Source of the DNA: Pseudooceanicola nanhaiensis DSM 18065
GTDB taxonomy: Bacteria; Pseudomonadota; Alphaproteobacteria; Rhodobacterales; Rhodobacteraceae
Direction: 5' to 3'
NCBI RefSeq assembly: GCF_000688295.1
Contig: NZ_JHZF01000018.1
Coordinates: forward strand, 1-64,000
Length of the DNA: 64,000 nucleotides
Shown: one piece after another, positions 8,505-17,825 of the stretch
Numbering within the stretch: the first letter of the stretch is position 1
How the letters are laid out: each line of letters begins with the position of its first letter
Translations under genes and position numbers: made by a program
Notes under the pieces: generated by a model
What the model was told of the DNA's origin: nothing
What the model saw: the letters and a program-made list of their open reading frames with translations, nothing else
Database searches by the model: none

Positions 8505-9473
8505 TCAGCTCCCCGAGCCTCTCTCATTCTGCCATTGTTCGAAAAGCTGTCGCAGTGTGGTTTCCGCGCGCTCTTCGAGCCATTGGCCGAATTCCGGGTT
8601 GTCCTTGCGGGTGATCTTGATAGAGATCGACTTGCCATCGACTGAAAGTGTGCCGACAGGGCTACCACTATTGTCCTTTACCACTGTCGTTTGGCCACGT
8701 GCGCTTTGGTTGGCTGCACCACGCGCCTTGCTGGAGCAAGCGACGTAGACGGCTTGAAACTTGTCCGAGCTTGGAGTGCTGTCAGGCAGAGAGGCAAGTG
8801 TCTCACGCGCAATGTCGACAAGCGGAACCTTCTCCGAAAGTGCAGCAAGATCACCCCATTGGCGTCGACCTACGCCATGAGCCGGGCCGATAAGCCGGAC
8901 AAGTTCGTCAGGTAGCTGCTCGATGACTACACGATGGTTCGACACACCTTGCCGGGTGAGGCCTAGGGCGTCCTGAATGACGCCAGGCTTGTAACCGGCC
9001 TCTTGCATCTCTTTGATAAAAAGAGATTTTTCAATGAAGGACGGATCCAGCCGCAGGTTGTTTTCCTGACCTTGCGCGATCAGAGAAGCATCATCATCGA
9101 GTGTTCGAACAATCGCTTTGACAGTTCCACCAACTCTTCGAATGGCTGCAAGTCTGCGACGCCCGTAGATGATGCGGTATCGATCCGGTTGGTCAGAGGG
9201 GCGAACCATGATCGGCACTTGCTGACCATGCTTGCGAATGCTTTCGGCGAGATCTTCAATGCTACTATCTTCCAGGATCAGGCGATCCCGGAGACCATCC
9301 ATATCGATCCGGTCGGGCTCGATATCTCGGATTGAGTTGGCAGTGATTTCCCGGAGAGAATCCCGCAATCCGCCAACCGAGCCAGGTAGCTTCGAGGATT
9401 TGACCGGGGCAGGGGAGGGGGCTGACGAGTCTTTCTCGTCTTTCGGAGGTTGGTTGAAGATATTTCGGGCCAT
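8505..9473 (-). CDS. repB: Plasmid partition protein RepB (ParB family)
   Basis: A 322-aa centromere-binding protein. The ParB/Sulfiredoxin domain is at about residues 40-135 (IRKHGQQVPIMVRPSDQPDR, IIYGRRRLAAIRRVG), then a KorB-like HTH (EMQEAGYKPGVIQDALGLTR) and a C-terminal dimerisation region. Its ATG overlaps the repA stop as ATGA. With RepA it segregates the plasmid by binding parS; the 16-bp palindromes at 7192 and 7641 are the best candidates. The start at 9473 (MARNIFNQPPKDEKD) is chosen for this overlap. Confidence 0.92.
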   Translation of the reverse strand: MARNIFNQPPKDEKDSSAPSPAPVKSSKLPGSVGGLRDSLREITANSIRDIEPDRIDMDGLRDRLILEDSSIEDLAESIRKHGQQVPIMVRPSDQPDRYRIIYGRRRLAAIRRVGGTVKAIVRTLDDDASLIAQGQENNLRLDPSFIEKSLFIKEMQEAGYKPGVIQDALGLTRQGVSNHRVVIEQLPDELVRLIGPAHGVGRRQWGDLAALSEKVPLVDIARETLASLPDSTPSSDKFQAVYVACSSKARGAANQSARGQTTVVKDNSGSPVGTLSVDGKSISIKITRKDNPEFGQWLEERAETTLRQLFEQWQNERGSGS

Positions 9474-10672
9474 CAGCGACGCCCCCATGCCATTTGGATT
9501 GTCTGCTCCAGCTCATCGGCAACGCTGTTCACGCTGGTCAAAGCCCGATCAATGGTCTTTCGAATGAGCTGGCTCGGGTCTACCTCATAGATGGTTTGCT
9601 GAGTCATGCCGGCGTCAGAAATCGCCGTCGACTTCAGCATTGGCTCAGTCATGACTTGGCCCGCGAGGATTGAACGCAGGTAGCCGGCCATTTGCGTTTG
9701 TGGTCCGTCCGACGGCTCATAGCGTGTGATCAGGAACTTTACGAAGTCCCAAGTGACATGCCGTCCAATCGCCTCTTCGACGGCCTTGACGGTTTCCGAA
9801 GCAAGCTTGAGAAACTGGCTCATAGAAGCGATGTCGAGCATGCCGGGGACCACCGTCACGAGCAGGCCCGTGGATGCTGCCAATGCTGTCAATGTTAGGA
9901 AGCCTAACTGCGGAGGGCAATCGATCAGCACGATGTCGTAGTCGGAATCGACTTCCTCTAACGCCAGAGCAAGACGCTCCGCGAAAATCGGCTGAACCCT
10001 GCGCGCAAGGGCGTTCGCTGTCTCGGTTTCATACTCGGACAACATCAAGCCAGCCGGGACCATGTCGAGCTTGTGAAAGTATGTTTTCTGGATGACCTCC
10101 GAGAGCGGAACCTGATCATCGTATCTCAATGCGTCGTAGATCGTGCCGCCTTCGGCAAATTCGAGCTCAGGCCGGAAGCCGAAAAATGTCGTCAAACTGG
10201 CTTGTGGGTCGAGGTCAAGCACAAGCACGCGGTAGCCACGCAGGGCATACCTGTGTGCCAAATGGATCGTCGCTGTTGTCTTCGAGCTGCCGCCTTTGAA
10301 ATTCACGACCGAAATGACCTGAAGACGGTCGCCGTCTCGGCGGCCAGGTCTGTACGCGTCAGCATTTTTGCCTGTCCGCGCCAAAATGTTGCGGAGGTCG
10401 TCAACTTCTTCGGCCGTGTAGAACCTATGACCGCGACCATCAGTGTGAACTTCTGGGAAGCTGCCGTCTTTATGGCGGTTGCGCAGGTTCGACGTACTAA
10501 CGCGCAGCAACTCGGCGACCTCGGTCGAGCTGAAGCGGCGCAAGGACTTGCGTTCTTCTGGCTCGAACGCAACTTTCATCTGCCGGTCAAGCGACTCAGC
10601 AAGACTGTCTGCGAATGCTCCGATGTCGGAAGAGCCTATGCCTTGCGCGTAGCCCGTATTTCGATCATCCAT
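9473..10672 (-). CDS. repA: Plasmid partition ATPase RepA (ParA family)
   Basis: A 399-aa ParA-type ATPase. A MerR-like HTH spans about residues 47-95 (RFSSTEVAELLRVSTSNLRN). The deviant Walker A motif KGGSSKTT is at about 126-133, with Walker A' DLDPQAS and Walker B IVLIDCPPQLG. By family knowledge it moves RepB-parS complexes and represses the repABC promoter through its HTH. It is first in the repABC operon and translationally coupled to repB. The upstream 366 bases contain a consensus DnaA box. Confidence 0.93.
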   Translation of the reverse strand: MDDRNTGYAQGIGSSDIGAFADSLAESLDRQMKVAFEPEERKSLRRFSSTEVAELLRVSTSNLRNRHKDGSFPEVHTDGRGHRFYTAEEVDDLRNILARTGKNADAYRPGRRDGDRLQVISVVNFKGGSSKTTATIHLAHRYALRGYRVLVLDLDPQASLTTFFGFRPELEFAEGGTIYDALRYDDQVPLSEVIQKTYFHKLDMVPAGLMLSEYETETANALARRVQPIFAERLALALEEVDSDYDIVLIDCPPQLGFLTLTALAASTGLLVTVVPGMLDIASMSQFLKLASETVKAVEEAIGRHVTWDFVKFLITRYEPSDGPQTQMAGYLRSILAGQVMTEPMLKSTAISDAGMTQQTIYEVDPSQLIRKTIDRALTSVNSVADELEQTIQMAWGRR

Positions 10673-11038
10673 GTTCTGCCGCCTCTCATGGCCTTTGCTA
10701 AGGCTCCTTGTCGTTCTGACGGTCGAAGCCGCGTCTGACGCGTTTTGCCGTCAGAATGGAAATGCCACGAACATCTGAGTCCGGCAAGAAGAATCTAGAT
10801 GTAGTGGAAAAGTTATCCACAGCACCAATTCGGTCGCGCGGGGCTTGCGCTAGATAACGCATTGACTACCAACGATAAAGACCGTGTCTGGCGCAGCCGA
10901 TACCCTTCGAGATATTTTCTGCTCGCGCGAACTAACCCCAAGGCTTTGTTGGATATTTGCGTAGTTTTCGTCCAACTGAGGCGATGATTCTGGAAGATTT
11001 GGGCCAAGCGAACAGAGTGGTTTACCGACCATTAGCGC
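10673..11038. other. repABC promoter region
   Basis: No gene supported. It should carry the repA promoter and operator on the minus strand. A consensus DnaA box lies at 10813-10821. Confidence 0.5.
10813..10821 (+). promoter_or_regulatory. Consensus DnaA box upstream of repA
   Basis: TTATCCACA is an exact match to the high-affinity DnaA box. It lies about 140 bases upstream of repA. I see only one copy here, so a role in transcriptional control or replication is inference. Confidence 0.4.
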
Positions 11039-11920
11039 CTACAAGAGGCCGAGGCGCTCTGCCCGCTCCAGTAGCATTCTGACTGAGGAAGGCTGCCAGC
11101 TGGTGCGACCGCGAGGGGTGCGCTCACGCATGGATTCCAGTCGGTCGCAGATTGCCTGCAAGGTGATCTCGGGGTCAGCACCTTTGATTGCTGCGACGAT
11201 GGCCGGCAGGCGGTCATCGGTTTCCCGGCGTCCGGCGCGGCCAAGCACTGCATCTGGTAGAAACCCGTCGCGGACATAGGCTTTCACAGCACGGAGTAGG
11301 CGGCTTTGGGTCCAGTGCCGGTCGTGGGGCAGGGGGCCATTAATGATTCGTAAAACATCTTCCCAGGCCATATCCGGCCGTAGGCGTCGCACGTGGGGCA
11401 CCCAATCCTGCGCGGTTTCGTTCAGGCGCTCCATGTAGCCGTCCTGTCGTGCCAGCCGCACCTTGCGCAGCGCGGCGGGGTCTTTGGTGCGAAGCCCAGG
11501 ATTGCCACCAACGCGGCCCTTGGCGCGCGCAGAGGCAAGCCCGGCCTTTGTGCGCTCACGTATCAGCGCGCGCTCGAACTCAGCCGCGGCGCCCAGAACC
11601 TGCAATGTGAATTTTCCTTGAGGAGAGGCGGTGTCGATTGGATCCTGCAGCGAGCGGAAGAAAGCTCCCTTGGCCTCCAGCCGCTCGATCACCTCCAGCA
11701 GGTGCGAGAGCGATCGCGCAAGGCGGTCGATGCGCACGACGACCAGCGTGTCGCCTTTACCGATCCGGTCCAGCACGCGGGCCAGCACCGGACGAGCGCG
11801 GTTACCGCCCGAGGCCTGCTCCTCGTGGATCTCGGCGCAGCCCGCCGATTTCAGGGCCTGCGACTGGGGCAGGGGGGTCTGATCCTCGGTCGAGACGCGC
11901 GCGTAGCCGATCAGGGGCAT
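11039..11920 (-). CDS. Serine recombinase (resolvase/invertase family)
   Basis: A 293-aa protein. The N-terminal catalytic domain begins MPLIGYARVSTEDQ, with the nucleophilic serine at YARVS. It also shows VVVRIDRLARS and FTLQVLGAAAEFERALIRER, the usual active-site and long-helix segments. The C-terminus (ALRKVRLARQ, WTQSRLLRAV, SWQPSSVRMLLERAERLGLL) contains HTH-like repeats and is longer than in Tn3 resolvases. ATG 11920 is preferred to the TTG just before it. It lies between the replicon and a tyrosine recombinase on the same strand, so it may resolve plasmid multimers or have mobilised the downstream island. Confidence 0.9.
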   Translation of the reverse strand: MPLIGYARVSTEDQTPLPQSQALKSAGCAEIHEEQASGGNRARPVLARVLDRIGKGDTLVVVRIDRLARSLSHLLEVIERLEAKGAFFRSLQDPIDTASPQGKFTLQVLGAAAEFERALIRERTKAGLASARAKGRVGGNPGLRTKDPAALRKVRLARQDGYMERLNETAQDWVPHVRRLRPDMAWEDVLRIINGPLPHDRHWTQSRLLRAVKAYVRDGFLPDAVLGRAGRRETDDRLPAIVAAIKGADPEITLQAICDRLESMRERTPRGRTSWQPSSVRMLLERAERLGLL

Positions 11921-11979
11921 CAAAGCCAGCCGTTTGCAGTTTTACATACCGCCACTAAACGACCCTTTATAGACCGCGA

Positions 11980-13077
11980 CTACAGCCCAGCTGCTTTGGT
12001 CAGGTTCACCCGGAACCGGTCGCGACGGCGCTGATAGCGGCGGGTCATCTCGGCCGAAGCGTGTCCGAGCTGCTTCTGGACATAGCGCTCGTCCACTTCT
12101 GCCGAACTGGCAAGCCCGGCGCGCAACGAGTGACCAGAGAACAGCGCCAGACGTTCATTTTCGGGTAGCTTAGATCGGATACCGGCATCCAGGACCGTGC
12201 GCTTGATCAGACGGGCCACATGTTTGTCGTTGAGCCGCGTTTCGGATGCCCGTTTGCCATCGCGCGATGTGCCGACAAAGACCGGACCGAAGTCGATCTT
12301 TGCGAAGTGCAGCCACTGCTCGAGGGCACGTACTGGGCAGGTCTGTTCCTTCGAGCCGCGGCCGATTTCGACCTCGCGCCAGCCGGTCTTGGCGTTGAGG
12401 GTCAGGAGGGCGCCCTGGTCGAAGATCTCGATCCAGCCGTCGGAATCTGGTGTGTCGTCCTTGTGCACATCAAGACTGACGATTTCCGAGCGGCGCAGGC
12501 CCCCGGCATATCCCAGCAGCAGGATCGCCCGATCCCGCAGCCCACGCAGGTCGAAAGGAAGGGTGGCGACCATCGCGAGGATGTCCTCTGCCAGGATCGC
12601 CTCCTTTTGCACCGGCGGTCGCGCGTGTTTGCGCTTGATCCCGGCCAGCACTGTGGCGATGTGGCGGTTCTTGCGATCGAGGGTGAACCCCCGCTGCGCG
12701 TAGTTCCAAGCGAGGCCTGAGAGGCGGCGGTCGATTGTGCTGACCGATAGGGCAGGGGAGGGGCCCGAGCCGGACGCCATGTCCGCGAGATAGAGCCCGA
12801 TCATTTCTGGGGAGGGCGGCAGTGGTTCCGTACCCTTCATCCGGCACCAGCGCGTGAAATGCGCCCAGTCCTTGGCATAGGCTTTCAGCGTGTTCTCCGA
12901 GGCCGCAGCGCGCGCGTAGTCGCGGGCGGTTTCCACAAGGCGGTCAAGTGCGCCGGAGCCGGCCACAGAGGAAGGGAGGCTCAAGGCCTCTCCGTCCGGG
13001 CGATCTCTCTCGTTGTCCTCGTTGATTGAAGGCGTGATTGGCGCCTCAGAGCTCGATTTCTCGTGGTTTTTTGACAT
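11980..13077 (-). CDS. Tyrosine site-specific recombinase/integrase
   Basis: A protein of about 365 aa. The N-terminal SAM-like core-binding domain spans about residues 50-150 (SENTLKAYAKDWAHFTRWC), and the catalytic domain follows with the first arginine in GGLRRSEI, HSLRAG (H-x-x-R), QLGHAS and the tyrosine in TRRYQRRRD. The start is uncertain (13077, 13089 or a TTG at 13113). A 25-bp interrupted palindrome at 13100-13124, directly at its 5' end, looks like the recombination core site. It may have inserted or excised the defence genes beyond 13.1 kb. Confidence 0.9.
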   Translation of the reverse strand: MSKNHEKSSSEAPITPSINEDNERDRPDGEALSLPSSVAGSGALDRLVETARDYARAAASENTLKAYAKDWAHFTRWCRMKGTEPLPPSPEMIGLYLADMASGSGPSPALSVSTIDRRLSGLAWNYAQRGFTLDRKNRHIATVLAGIKRKHARPPVQKEAILAEDILAMVATLPFDLRGLRDRAILLLGYAGGLRRSEIVSLDVHKDDTPDSDGWIEIFDQGALLTLNAKTGWREVEIGRGSKEQTCPVRALEQWLHFAKIDFGPVFVGTSRDGKRASETRLNDKHVARLIKRTVLDAGIRSKLPENERLALFSGHSLRAGLASSAEVDERYVQKQLGHASAEMTRRYQRRRDRFRVNLTKAAGL

Positions 13078-13099
13078 GCCGCTGAGCATATCTTTTAAT

Positions 13100-13124
13100 G
13101 TCCGATAATGCAAACTTATCGGAC
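13100..13124. promoter_or_regulatory. Interrupted palindrome, candidate recombinase core site
   Basis: Arms GTCCGATAA (13100-13108) and TTATCGGAC (13116-13124) are perfect inverted repeats separated by seven bases (TGCAAAC). Two 9-bp arms around a 6-8-base spacer is the layout of a tyrosine-recombinase core site. It abuts the integrase start. It could instead be an operator for that gene. Confidence 0.5.
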
Positions 13125-13619
13125 GGGGGAACAGTGGATGGAGCTATGCGACCTGGCGAAAAGGTGGCTACAGTACCACTGGAAATCCTGGCTTGGCCTA
13201 TACCTTCGCTACCCGCGAGGCCGCTCTGGCCTTCGCAACGAGCTTTCCCTTCGGTGGGAAACGTTCTGCAAAGCGCCTTACTGTTTTGAGCAATCCGACA
13301 TCTCAAGGAGACCGCTACTGGCGCCGGTGAGCAACTAAGTCGCGTTTGAACCAGTGTTACACTGACCACGGCAACAGTGGAATATTGTTATTTTTTATGA
13401 ACGATCGTTTTTACGCGAGCTGAGGAAGGCAACTGCACATGCCAAGTGAGTTTTTAAGTACGTATGCGATTTCTACCGCCCTTTTCGAGCCCGCAAAGAG
13501 AACAGCCGGGCATGTGAAACTGGTAGGTCCCTCGGCGACCGTGCACGCCTACAAGCCCGCTGCACAAGCAAACAAACAATCACCAGTACAGCTTTTCGTG
13601 CGCGGGGGAGATCGACACT
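13125..13619. other. Promoter region of the OLD/UvrD operon, possible small ORF
   Basis: The stretch is more AT-rich than its surroundings near 13380-13420 (ATTGTTATTTTTTATGAAC), a probable promoter. An open frame at 13439-13639 (66 aa, MPSEFLSTYAIST) has GAGGAAGG eight to ten bases upstream and overlaps the next start by 20 bases. It could be a leader peptide, but nothing else supports it. Confidence 0.35.
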
Positions 13620-15854
13620 ATGAAATTCACACGCATTGAAGTTTTCAATTTTCGCAAATTACGGCGCGCCCGTCTGGATATGTCGGACAAACAAACTCTG
13701 CTCGTCGGGGCCAACAACAGCGGCAAGACATCGGCCATGAAGGCGCTGCGCAAATTTCTCAAGGATCGGGGCGGTATCGACACGCGTGATGTGACAGCCT
13801 CAAACTGGGCCGCTATCGAAAAGATCGCGGGTACTTGGACACCGGAGGCCGAGGCGGATCTCAGCCCGCTCCAAGACCAGCTTCCGTTCATCGACGTCTG
13901 GCTCCACGCAGACAACTCAGAACTTCACCATGTCGCGCATCTGATCCCCACCCTCACCTGGACAGGTGGCCTGCTCGGGGTACGCCTGCGACTTGAGCCA
14001 AAGAACGGGTCGGACATCAAGGCGCAGTACCTGGCTGCACGAGAGGCCGCTCAAACGCTGCAACCCGGCGGCGCAACGGCCAAAGGGTTCGCGCTTTGGC
14101 CGCGCGATTTTCGGGAGTTTCTGGACAAACGACTGCGGGACCTATTCGAACTCAACGCCTATCTTTTGGATCCCATGAGCTTCACTACAACAGGGCCGGT
14201 GGAGCCGCATCCCCTGCCGCCCTTGTCGGAGGGGATAGGTTCAAACCCCTTTGCTGGACTCATCCACATTCGTGAGATCAACGCTCAACGCGGTTTCGCA
14301 GACGCAGGGGACAGTAATGGCGACGACGATGAAGCGATGAGCGCGACTAGCCGCAAGATTGCCAGCCAGATACAGCCCTATTTCCGTAAACATATCGACC
14401 CCGAAAAGGACCCCACGCCGAACGATGTCAAAGCGCTCGAGGCAATCCATGATGCCGAAACCACCTTTAATGCCCGGCTCAAGGATGGGTTCGCTGATGC
14501 TATCAAGGAACTGGAAAGTCTCGGCTACCCCGGCGGGCTGAACAATCCGAAACTCTTCATAGCCACTCAGATCAAACCCGTTGACGGGCTCGATCACCCG
14601 GCTGCGGTGCAATACGATATCTCGGGCGACACATCCGGGGTGAAACTGCCAGAAGGCTACAACGGCCTGGGTTTCCAGAACCTGATCTCCATGGTGTTTC
14701 AGCTCATGCGTTTCCGTGATGACTGGATGCAGGTAGGAAAGTTCAAGTCAAAGGCGGTGACCCCAGACGACAAGGGTATCGAACCCCTGCAACTGGTGCT
14801 GATCGAGGAACCGGAGGCACACCTGCATGTTCAGGTACAGCAGGTGTTTATGGCTAGGGCACACAAGGTGCTGCGCAACCATAACGATCTGGAGCAGGAG
14901 GGCTCGGCCTTTACCACTCAGCTGGTCGTGAGCACCCATTCGGGCCATATCGCACACGCCGCCGCGTTTGAGGAGCTGCGTTACTTCAAGCGCGAGCTAC
15001 CAAGTCACGGAGTTGTGCCCACGGCCAGTGTGGCGAATATGACTGGGCTCTTTGGTGCGGACAATGAAACCCATCGCTTCGTGACGCGCTATCTGCTGAC
15101 TACACATTTTGATCTATTCTTCGCCGACGCCATCATCGTGATTGAGGGTGCTGCGGAGCGGATTCTGCTGCCGCATCTGATCCAGCATCACTATCCTGAT
15201 TTGGCTGCGGCCTATCTGTCCTTTTTGGAACTGGGGGGCAGTCACGCGCACAGGCTGCGGCCTCTGGTCGAGGCGCTGGAAGTGCCGACGCTGATCATCA
15301 CCGATCTCGACGCGGTGGCAGAGGTCAACAAAGGCGGGAAGGTCGTCAAAGAATCGGTCCAGCCTTGCTGCGGGGGCGCTCAAACCACCGCCAACCACGT
15401 ACTAAAAACCTGGCTCCCCAAGCTGGCAGAGATCGATGCGTTGTTAGCCTCGCCTCCCAAGGCCCTGTGTCACACGGCCCCTGACCGCCCCATCGCCGTC
15501 AGCTATCAAACCCCGCAAAACGTGACACTTGGCTCGGTGTCCACGAACGTCACGCCCAGTACTTTCGAGGATGCTCTTGTCCTGACCAACCCCAAAGCCG
15601 TGACGGACGCCGCAGCGACAGAGTTCTCCTGCGTTATGACCCGTGCCTTTGCCAAATCCATCGCTGAGGCTCAGGCCCCTGAAGACCTCGCCAAGGCACT
15701 CTTTGAAAGGTTGGCAAAAAGACCGGAAAAGGCCGCCTTCGCACTGGATCTACTGTACATCAAAGACATCAAAGCGTTGCGCGCGCCGCCATATATCGAC
15801 ACCGGCCTTAACTGGCTCGCGGGCCAGCTAAAGGGCGTGGAGGGCGCGGCATGA
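13620..15854 (+). CDS. OLD-family ATPase/TOPRIM nuclease, GajA-like (Gabija defence)
   Basis: A 744-aa class 2 OLD protein. The ABC-type ATPase domain has Walker A GANNSGKTS (residues 30-38) and Walker B LVLIEEPEAHLHVQ (about 390-403), followed by the histidine switch region VVSTHSGH. The C-terminal TOPRIM domain has the glutamate in IVIEGAAER (about 505) and the aspartates in LIITDLDA (about 560). By family knowledge GajA is a nucleotide-sensing DNA nickase that pairs with GajB. Its stop overlaps the helicase start as ATGA. At 744 aa it is longer than the studied GajA (about 580), with extra sequence around residues 60-130 and at the C-terminus. Confidence 0.85.
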   Translation: MKFTRIEVFNFRKLRRARLDMSDKQTLLVGANNSGKTSAMKALRKFLKDRGGIDTRDVTASNWAAIEKIAGTWTPEAEADLSPLQDQLPFIDVWLHADNSELHHVAHLIPTLTWTGGLLGVRLRLEPKNGSDIKAQYLAAREAAQTLQPGGATAKGFALWPRDFREFLDKRLRDLFELNAYLLDPMSFTTTGPVEPHPLPPLSEGIGSNPFAGLIHIREINAQRGFADAGDSNGDDDEAMSATSRKIASQIQPYFRKHIDPEKDPTPNDVKALEAIHDAETTFNARLKDGFADAIKELESLGYPGGLNNPKLFIATQIKPVDGLDHPAAVQYDISGDTSGVKLPEGYNGLGFQNLISMVFQLMRFRDDWMQVGKFKSKAVTPDDKGIEPLQLVLIEEPEAHLHVQVQQVFMARAHKVLRNHNDLEQEGSAFTTQLVVSTHSGHIAHAAAFEELRYFKRELPSHGVVPTASVANMTGLFGADNETHRFVTRYLLTTHFDLFFADAIIVIEGAAERILLPHLIQHHYPDLAAAYLSFLELGGSHAHRLRPLVEALEVPTLIITDLDAVAEVNKGGKVVKESVQPCCGGAQTTANHVLKTWLPKLAEIDALLASPPKALCHTAPDRPIAVSYQTPQNVTLGSVSTNVTPSTFEDALVLTNPKAVTDAAATEFSCVMTRAFAKSIAEAQAPEDLAKALFERLAKRPEKAAFALDLLYIKDIKALRAPPYIDTGLNWLAGQLKGVEGAA

Positions 15855-17824
15855 CAGATATGACCGACGCTACCCGCGACGCGGGCGCTGACGCGACGAT
15901 TCGCGAGTGCCTGTCCCTCGATCAACCGCGCAGCTTCTTTCTCTTTGCCGGGGCGGGGTCGGGCAAGACGCGATCTCTCAAGGAGGCACTTGAGGGATTG
16001 GACACACAGACCCTGACCACGTTGCGCAAACACAGCCGCAAGATTGCCGTCATCACCTATACTAACGCCGCCGCAGATGAGATCACACGCCGCGTCAAGG
16101 CCGATCCGGTGTTTCAGGTGCAGACCATCCACAGTTTCGCCTGGTCGCTCATCGAGGGACGCACGGCTGATATTCGGGGCTGGTTAGAGAGCAACCTGCG
16201 GACAGAAATTGCCGAGATCCAGGCAGCCCATGCGAAGGGCCGTGCGGGCACCGACGCCCATGACAAACGCGAGAAGAAGATGGCCTCCAAGACGAAGCGT
16301 CTGGAGCGCCTGGCTGAAATTCGCGCCTTCACCTATGCGCCCGAGGGGGACAATTTCGGCCGCGATGCGCTGCAACATACCGAAGTCATTGCGCTCGCCG
16401 CGCATTTCCTGACTGAAAGCGAGACGTTTCAGAACATCGTTCTGGCGCGCTACCCGTTCATCCTAATCGATGAGAGTCAGGACACGATGAAACCGCTGAT
16501 GGAGGCGCTATTGACCTTCGAGGCGCACCATCGCGGCCGCATCGCCCTAGGGCTGCTCGGGGACACGATGCAGCGTATTTATACCGATGGTTTGCGCGAT
16601 CTTGACCAGCGAGTGGGGGATTTTTCGCAACCGGCCAAACAGATGAACCACCGCAGCCGCAAGCGGATCGTGGACCTGGCGAATTCGATCCGGCGCGACG
16701 ATGATGGCCGCCAGCAGCGGGCGCGCGAAGACAAACCGGGTGGCACCGTGCGTGTCTTTCTTGCGCCAAGCGACGGCACAGATCGCGCAGTCTTCGAGGC
16801 CTCCGCCCGTGCAGAAATGGCCCGCATCACCGGAGATTCCGCGTGGCAGAACGCGGAGGCGATCAAGACCCTCACGATCGAGCGTCACATGGCCGCCGCA
16901 CGGCTTGGTTTCAGTGAGTTGTTTGAGCCCCTGAGCAAACCCGACAAGCTCAAGGACGGGTTTCGCGATGGCACCCTACCTGCGATGCGGCTGTTCACCC
17001 ACCGGGTCTTGCCTTTGGTGACGGCACAAAGGAATGGGGATGCCTTTGCCGCGATGGCAGTGCTGCGCGACGGCTCACCGCTGGTCGATAAGAGAGGTAT
17101 CCAGACGGGGCGCGGGGGCCAGGCTACTGGCCTCGACGCGGCACGGGCGGGCGTTGCAGCGTTGATGACGCTATTTAAAGACGAACCGGATCCGAGTTGT
17201 GTCGACGTGTTGGCAGTCGTGGCCGAGCACCGGTTGTTCCCGATCCCTGACCAGCTTCGGCCCTGTTTGCCTGACGACAATCCTGCGGCCCAAGACATGG
17301 CCGATATCTTTGCCGAGCTTGATCCCTTGTTTGACGAGCTCGACATGACCACACCCGAGGTCTCACCACCTACTGAACCCACCATCACCGAGGCCTGGAC
17401 GCAGGCGCTTGATGCCCCGTTTTCCCAGGTGGCGCGCTACCTCGCCTATGTCGAAGATCGCAGCCCCTATGGCACCCACCAAGGGGTCAAGGGGCTCGAA
17501 TTTCCACGGGTCATGGTGATCGCTGATGACGCCCGCACACGCTTCAAGGGCCTTGCCTCCTACGAGACGCTGTTTGACGTAAAGCGCCTGTCCCCAGCCT
17601 CTCAGAAAAAGGCGGATCAGGGCGAAGAAACCACGATCGAGCGCACCCGCCGTTTGCTCTACGTTACCTGCACGCGGGCCGAAGAGAGCCTCGCGCTTGT
17701 GCTCTATTCCGAGGCCCCCGACGCGGTTCGCAGGTTTCTGATCTCCAACGGATGGATGGCCGCGGATGAGGTTATGATAGCTGCGGCCGACGGCACCTAT
17801 CAAGAAGCTGCACTGCAGCGCTGA
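15851..17824 (+). CDS. UvrD/Rep-like helicase, GajB-like (Gabija defence)
   Basis: A 657-aa superfamily 1 helicase. Motif I is FAGAGSGKT (residues 32-40), motif Ia VITYTNAAADEI, motif II LIDESQDT (about 204-211), motif III LLGDTMQRIY, motif IV/V region YGTHQGVKGLEFPRVMV and motif VI LYVTCTRAEESL. It is translationally coupled to the OLD gene (ATGA), the classic gajA-gajB arrangement. In Gabija the helicase subunit docks on GajA tetramers and senses DNA ends. It is larger than the reference GajB (about 490 aa), the extra length lying between motifs III and V. Confidence 0.85.
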   Translation: MTDMTDATRDAGADATIRECLSLDQPRSFFLFAGAGSGKTRSLKEALEGLDTQTLTTLRKHSRKIAVITYTNAAADEITRRVKADPVFQVQTIHSFAWSLIEGRTADIRGWLESNLRTEIAEIQAAHAKGRAGTDAHDKREKKMASKTKRLERLAEIRAFTYAPEGDNFGRDALQHTEVIALAAHFLTESETFQNIVLARYPFILIDESQDTMKPLMEALLTFEAHHRGRIALGLLGDTMQRIYTDGLRDLDQRVGDFSQPAKQMNHRSRKRIVDLANSIRRDDDGRQQRAREDKPGGTVRVFLAPSDGTDRAVFEASARAEMARITGDSAWQNAEAIKTLTIERHMAAARLGFSELFEPLSKPDKLKDGFRDGTLPAMRLFTHRVLPLVTAQRNGDAFAAMAVLRDGSPLVDKRGIQTGRGGQATGLDAARAGVAALMTLFKDEPDPSCVDVLAVVAEHRLFPIPDQLRPCLPDDNPAAQDMADIFAELDPLFDELDMTTPEVSPPTEPTITEAWTQALDAPFSQVARYLAYVEDRSPYGTHQGVKGLEFPRVMVIADDARTRFKGLASYETLFDVKRLSPASQKKADQGEETTIERTRRLLYVTCTRAEESLALVLYSEAPDAVRRFLISNGWMAADEVMIAAADGTYQEAALQR

Positions 17825-17825
17825 G

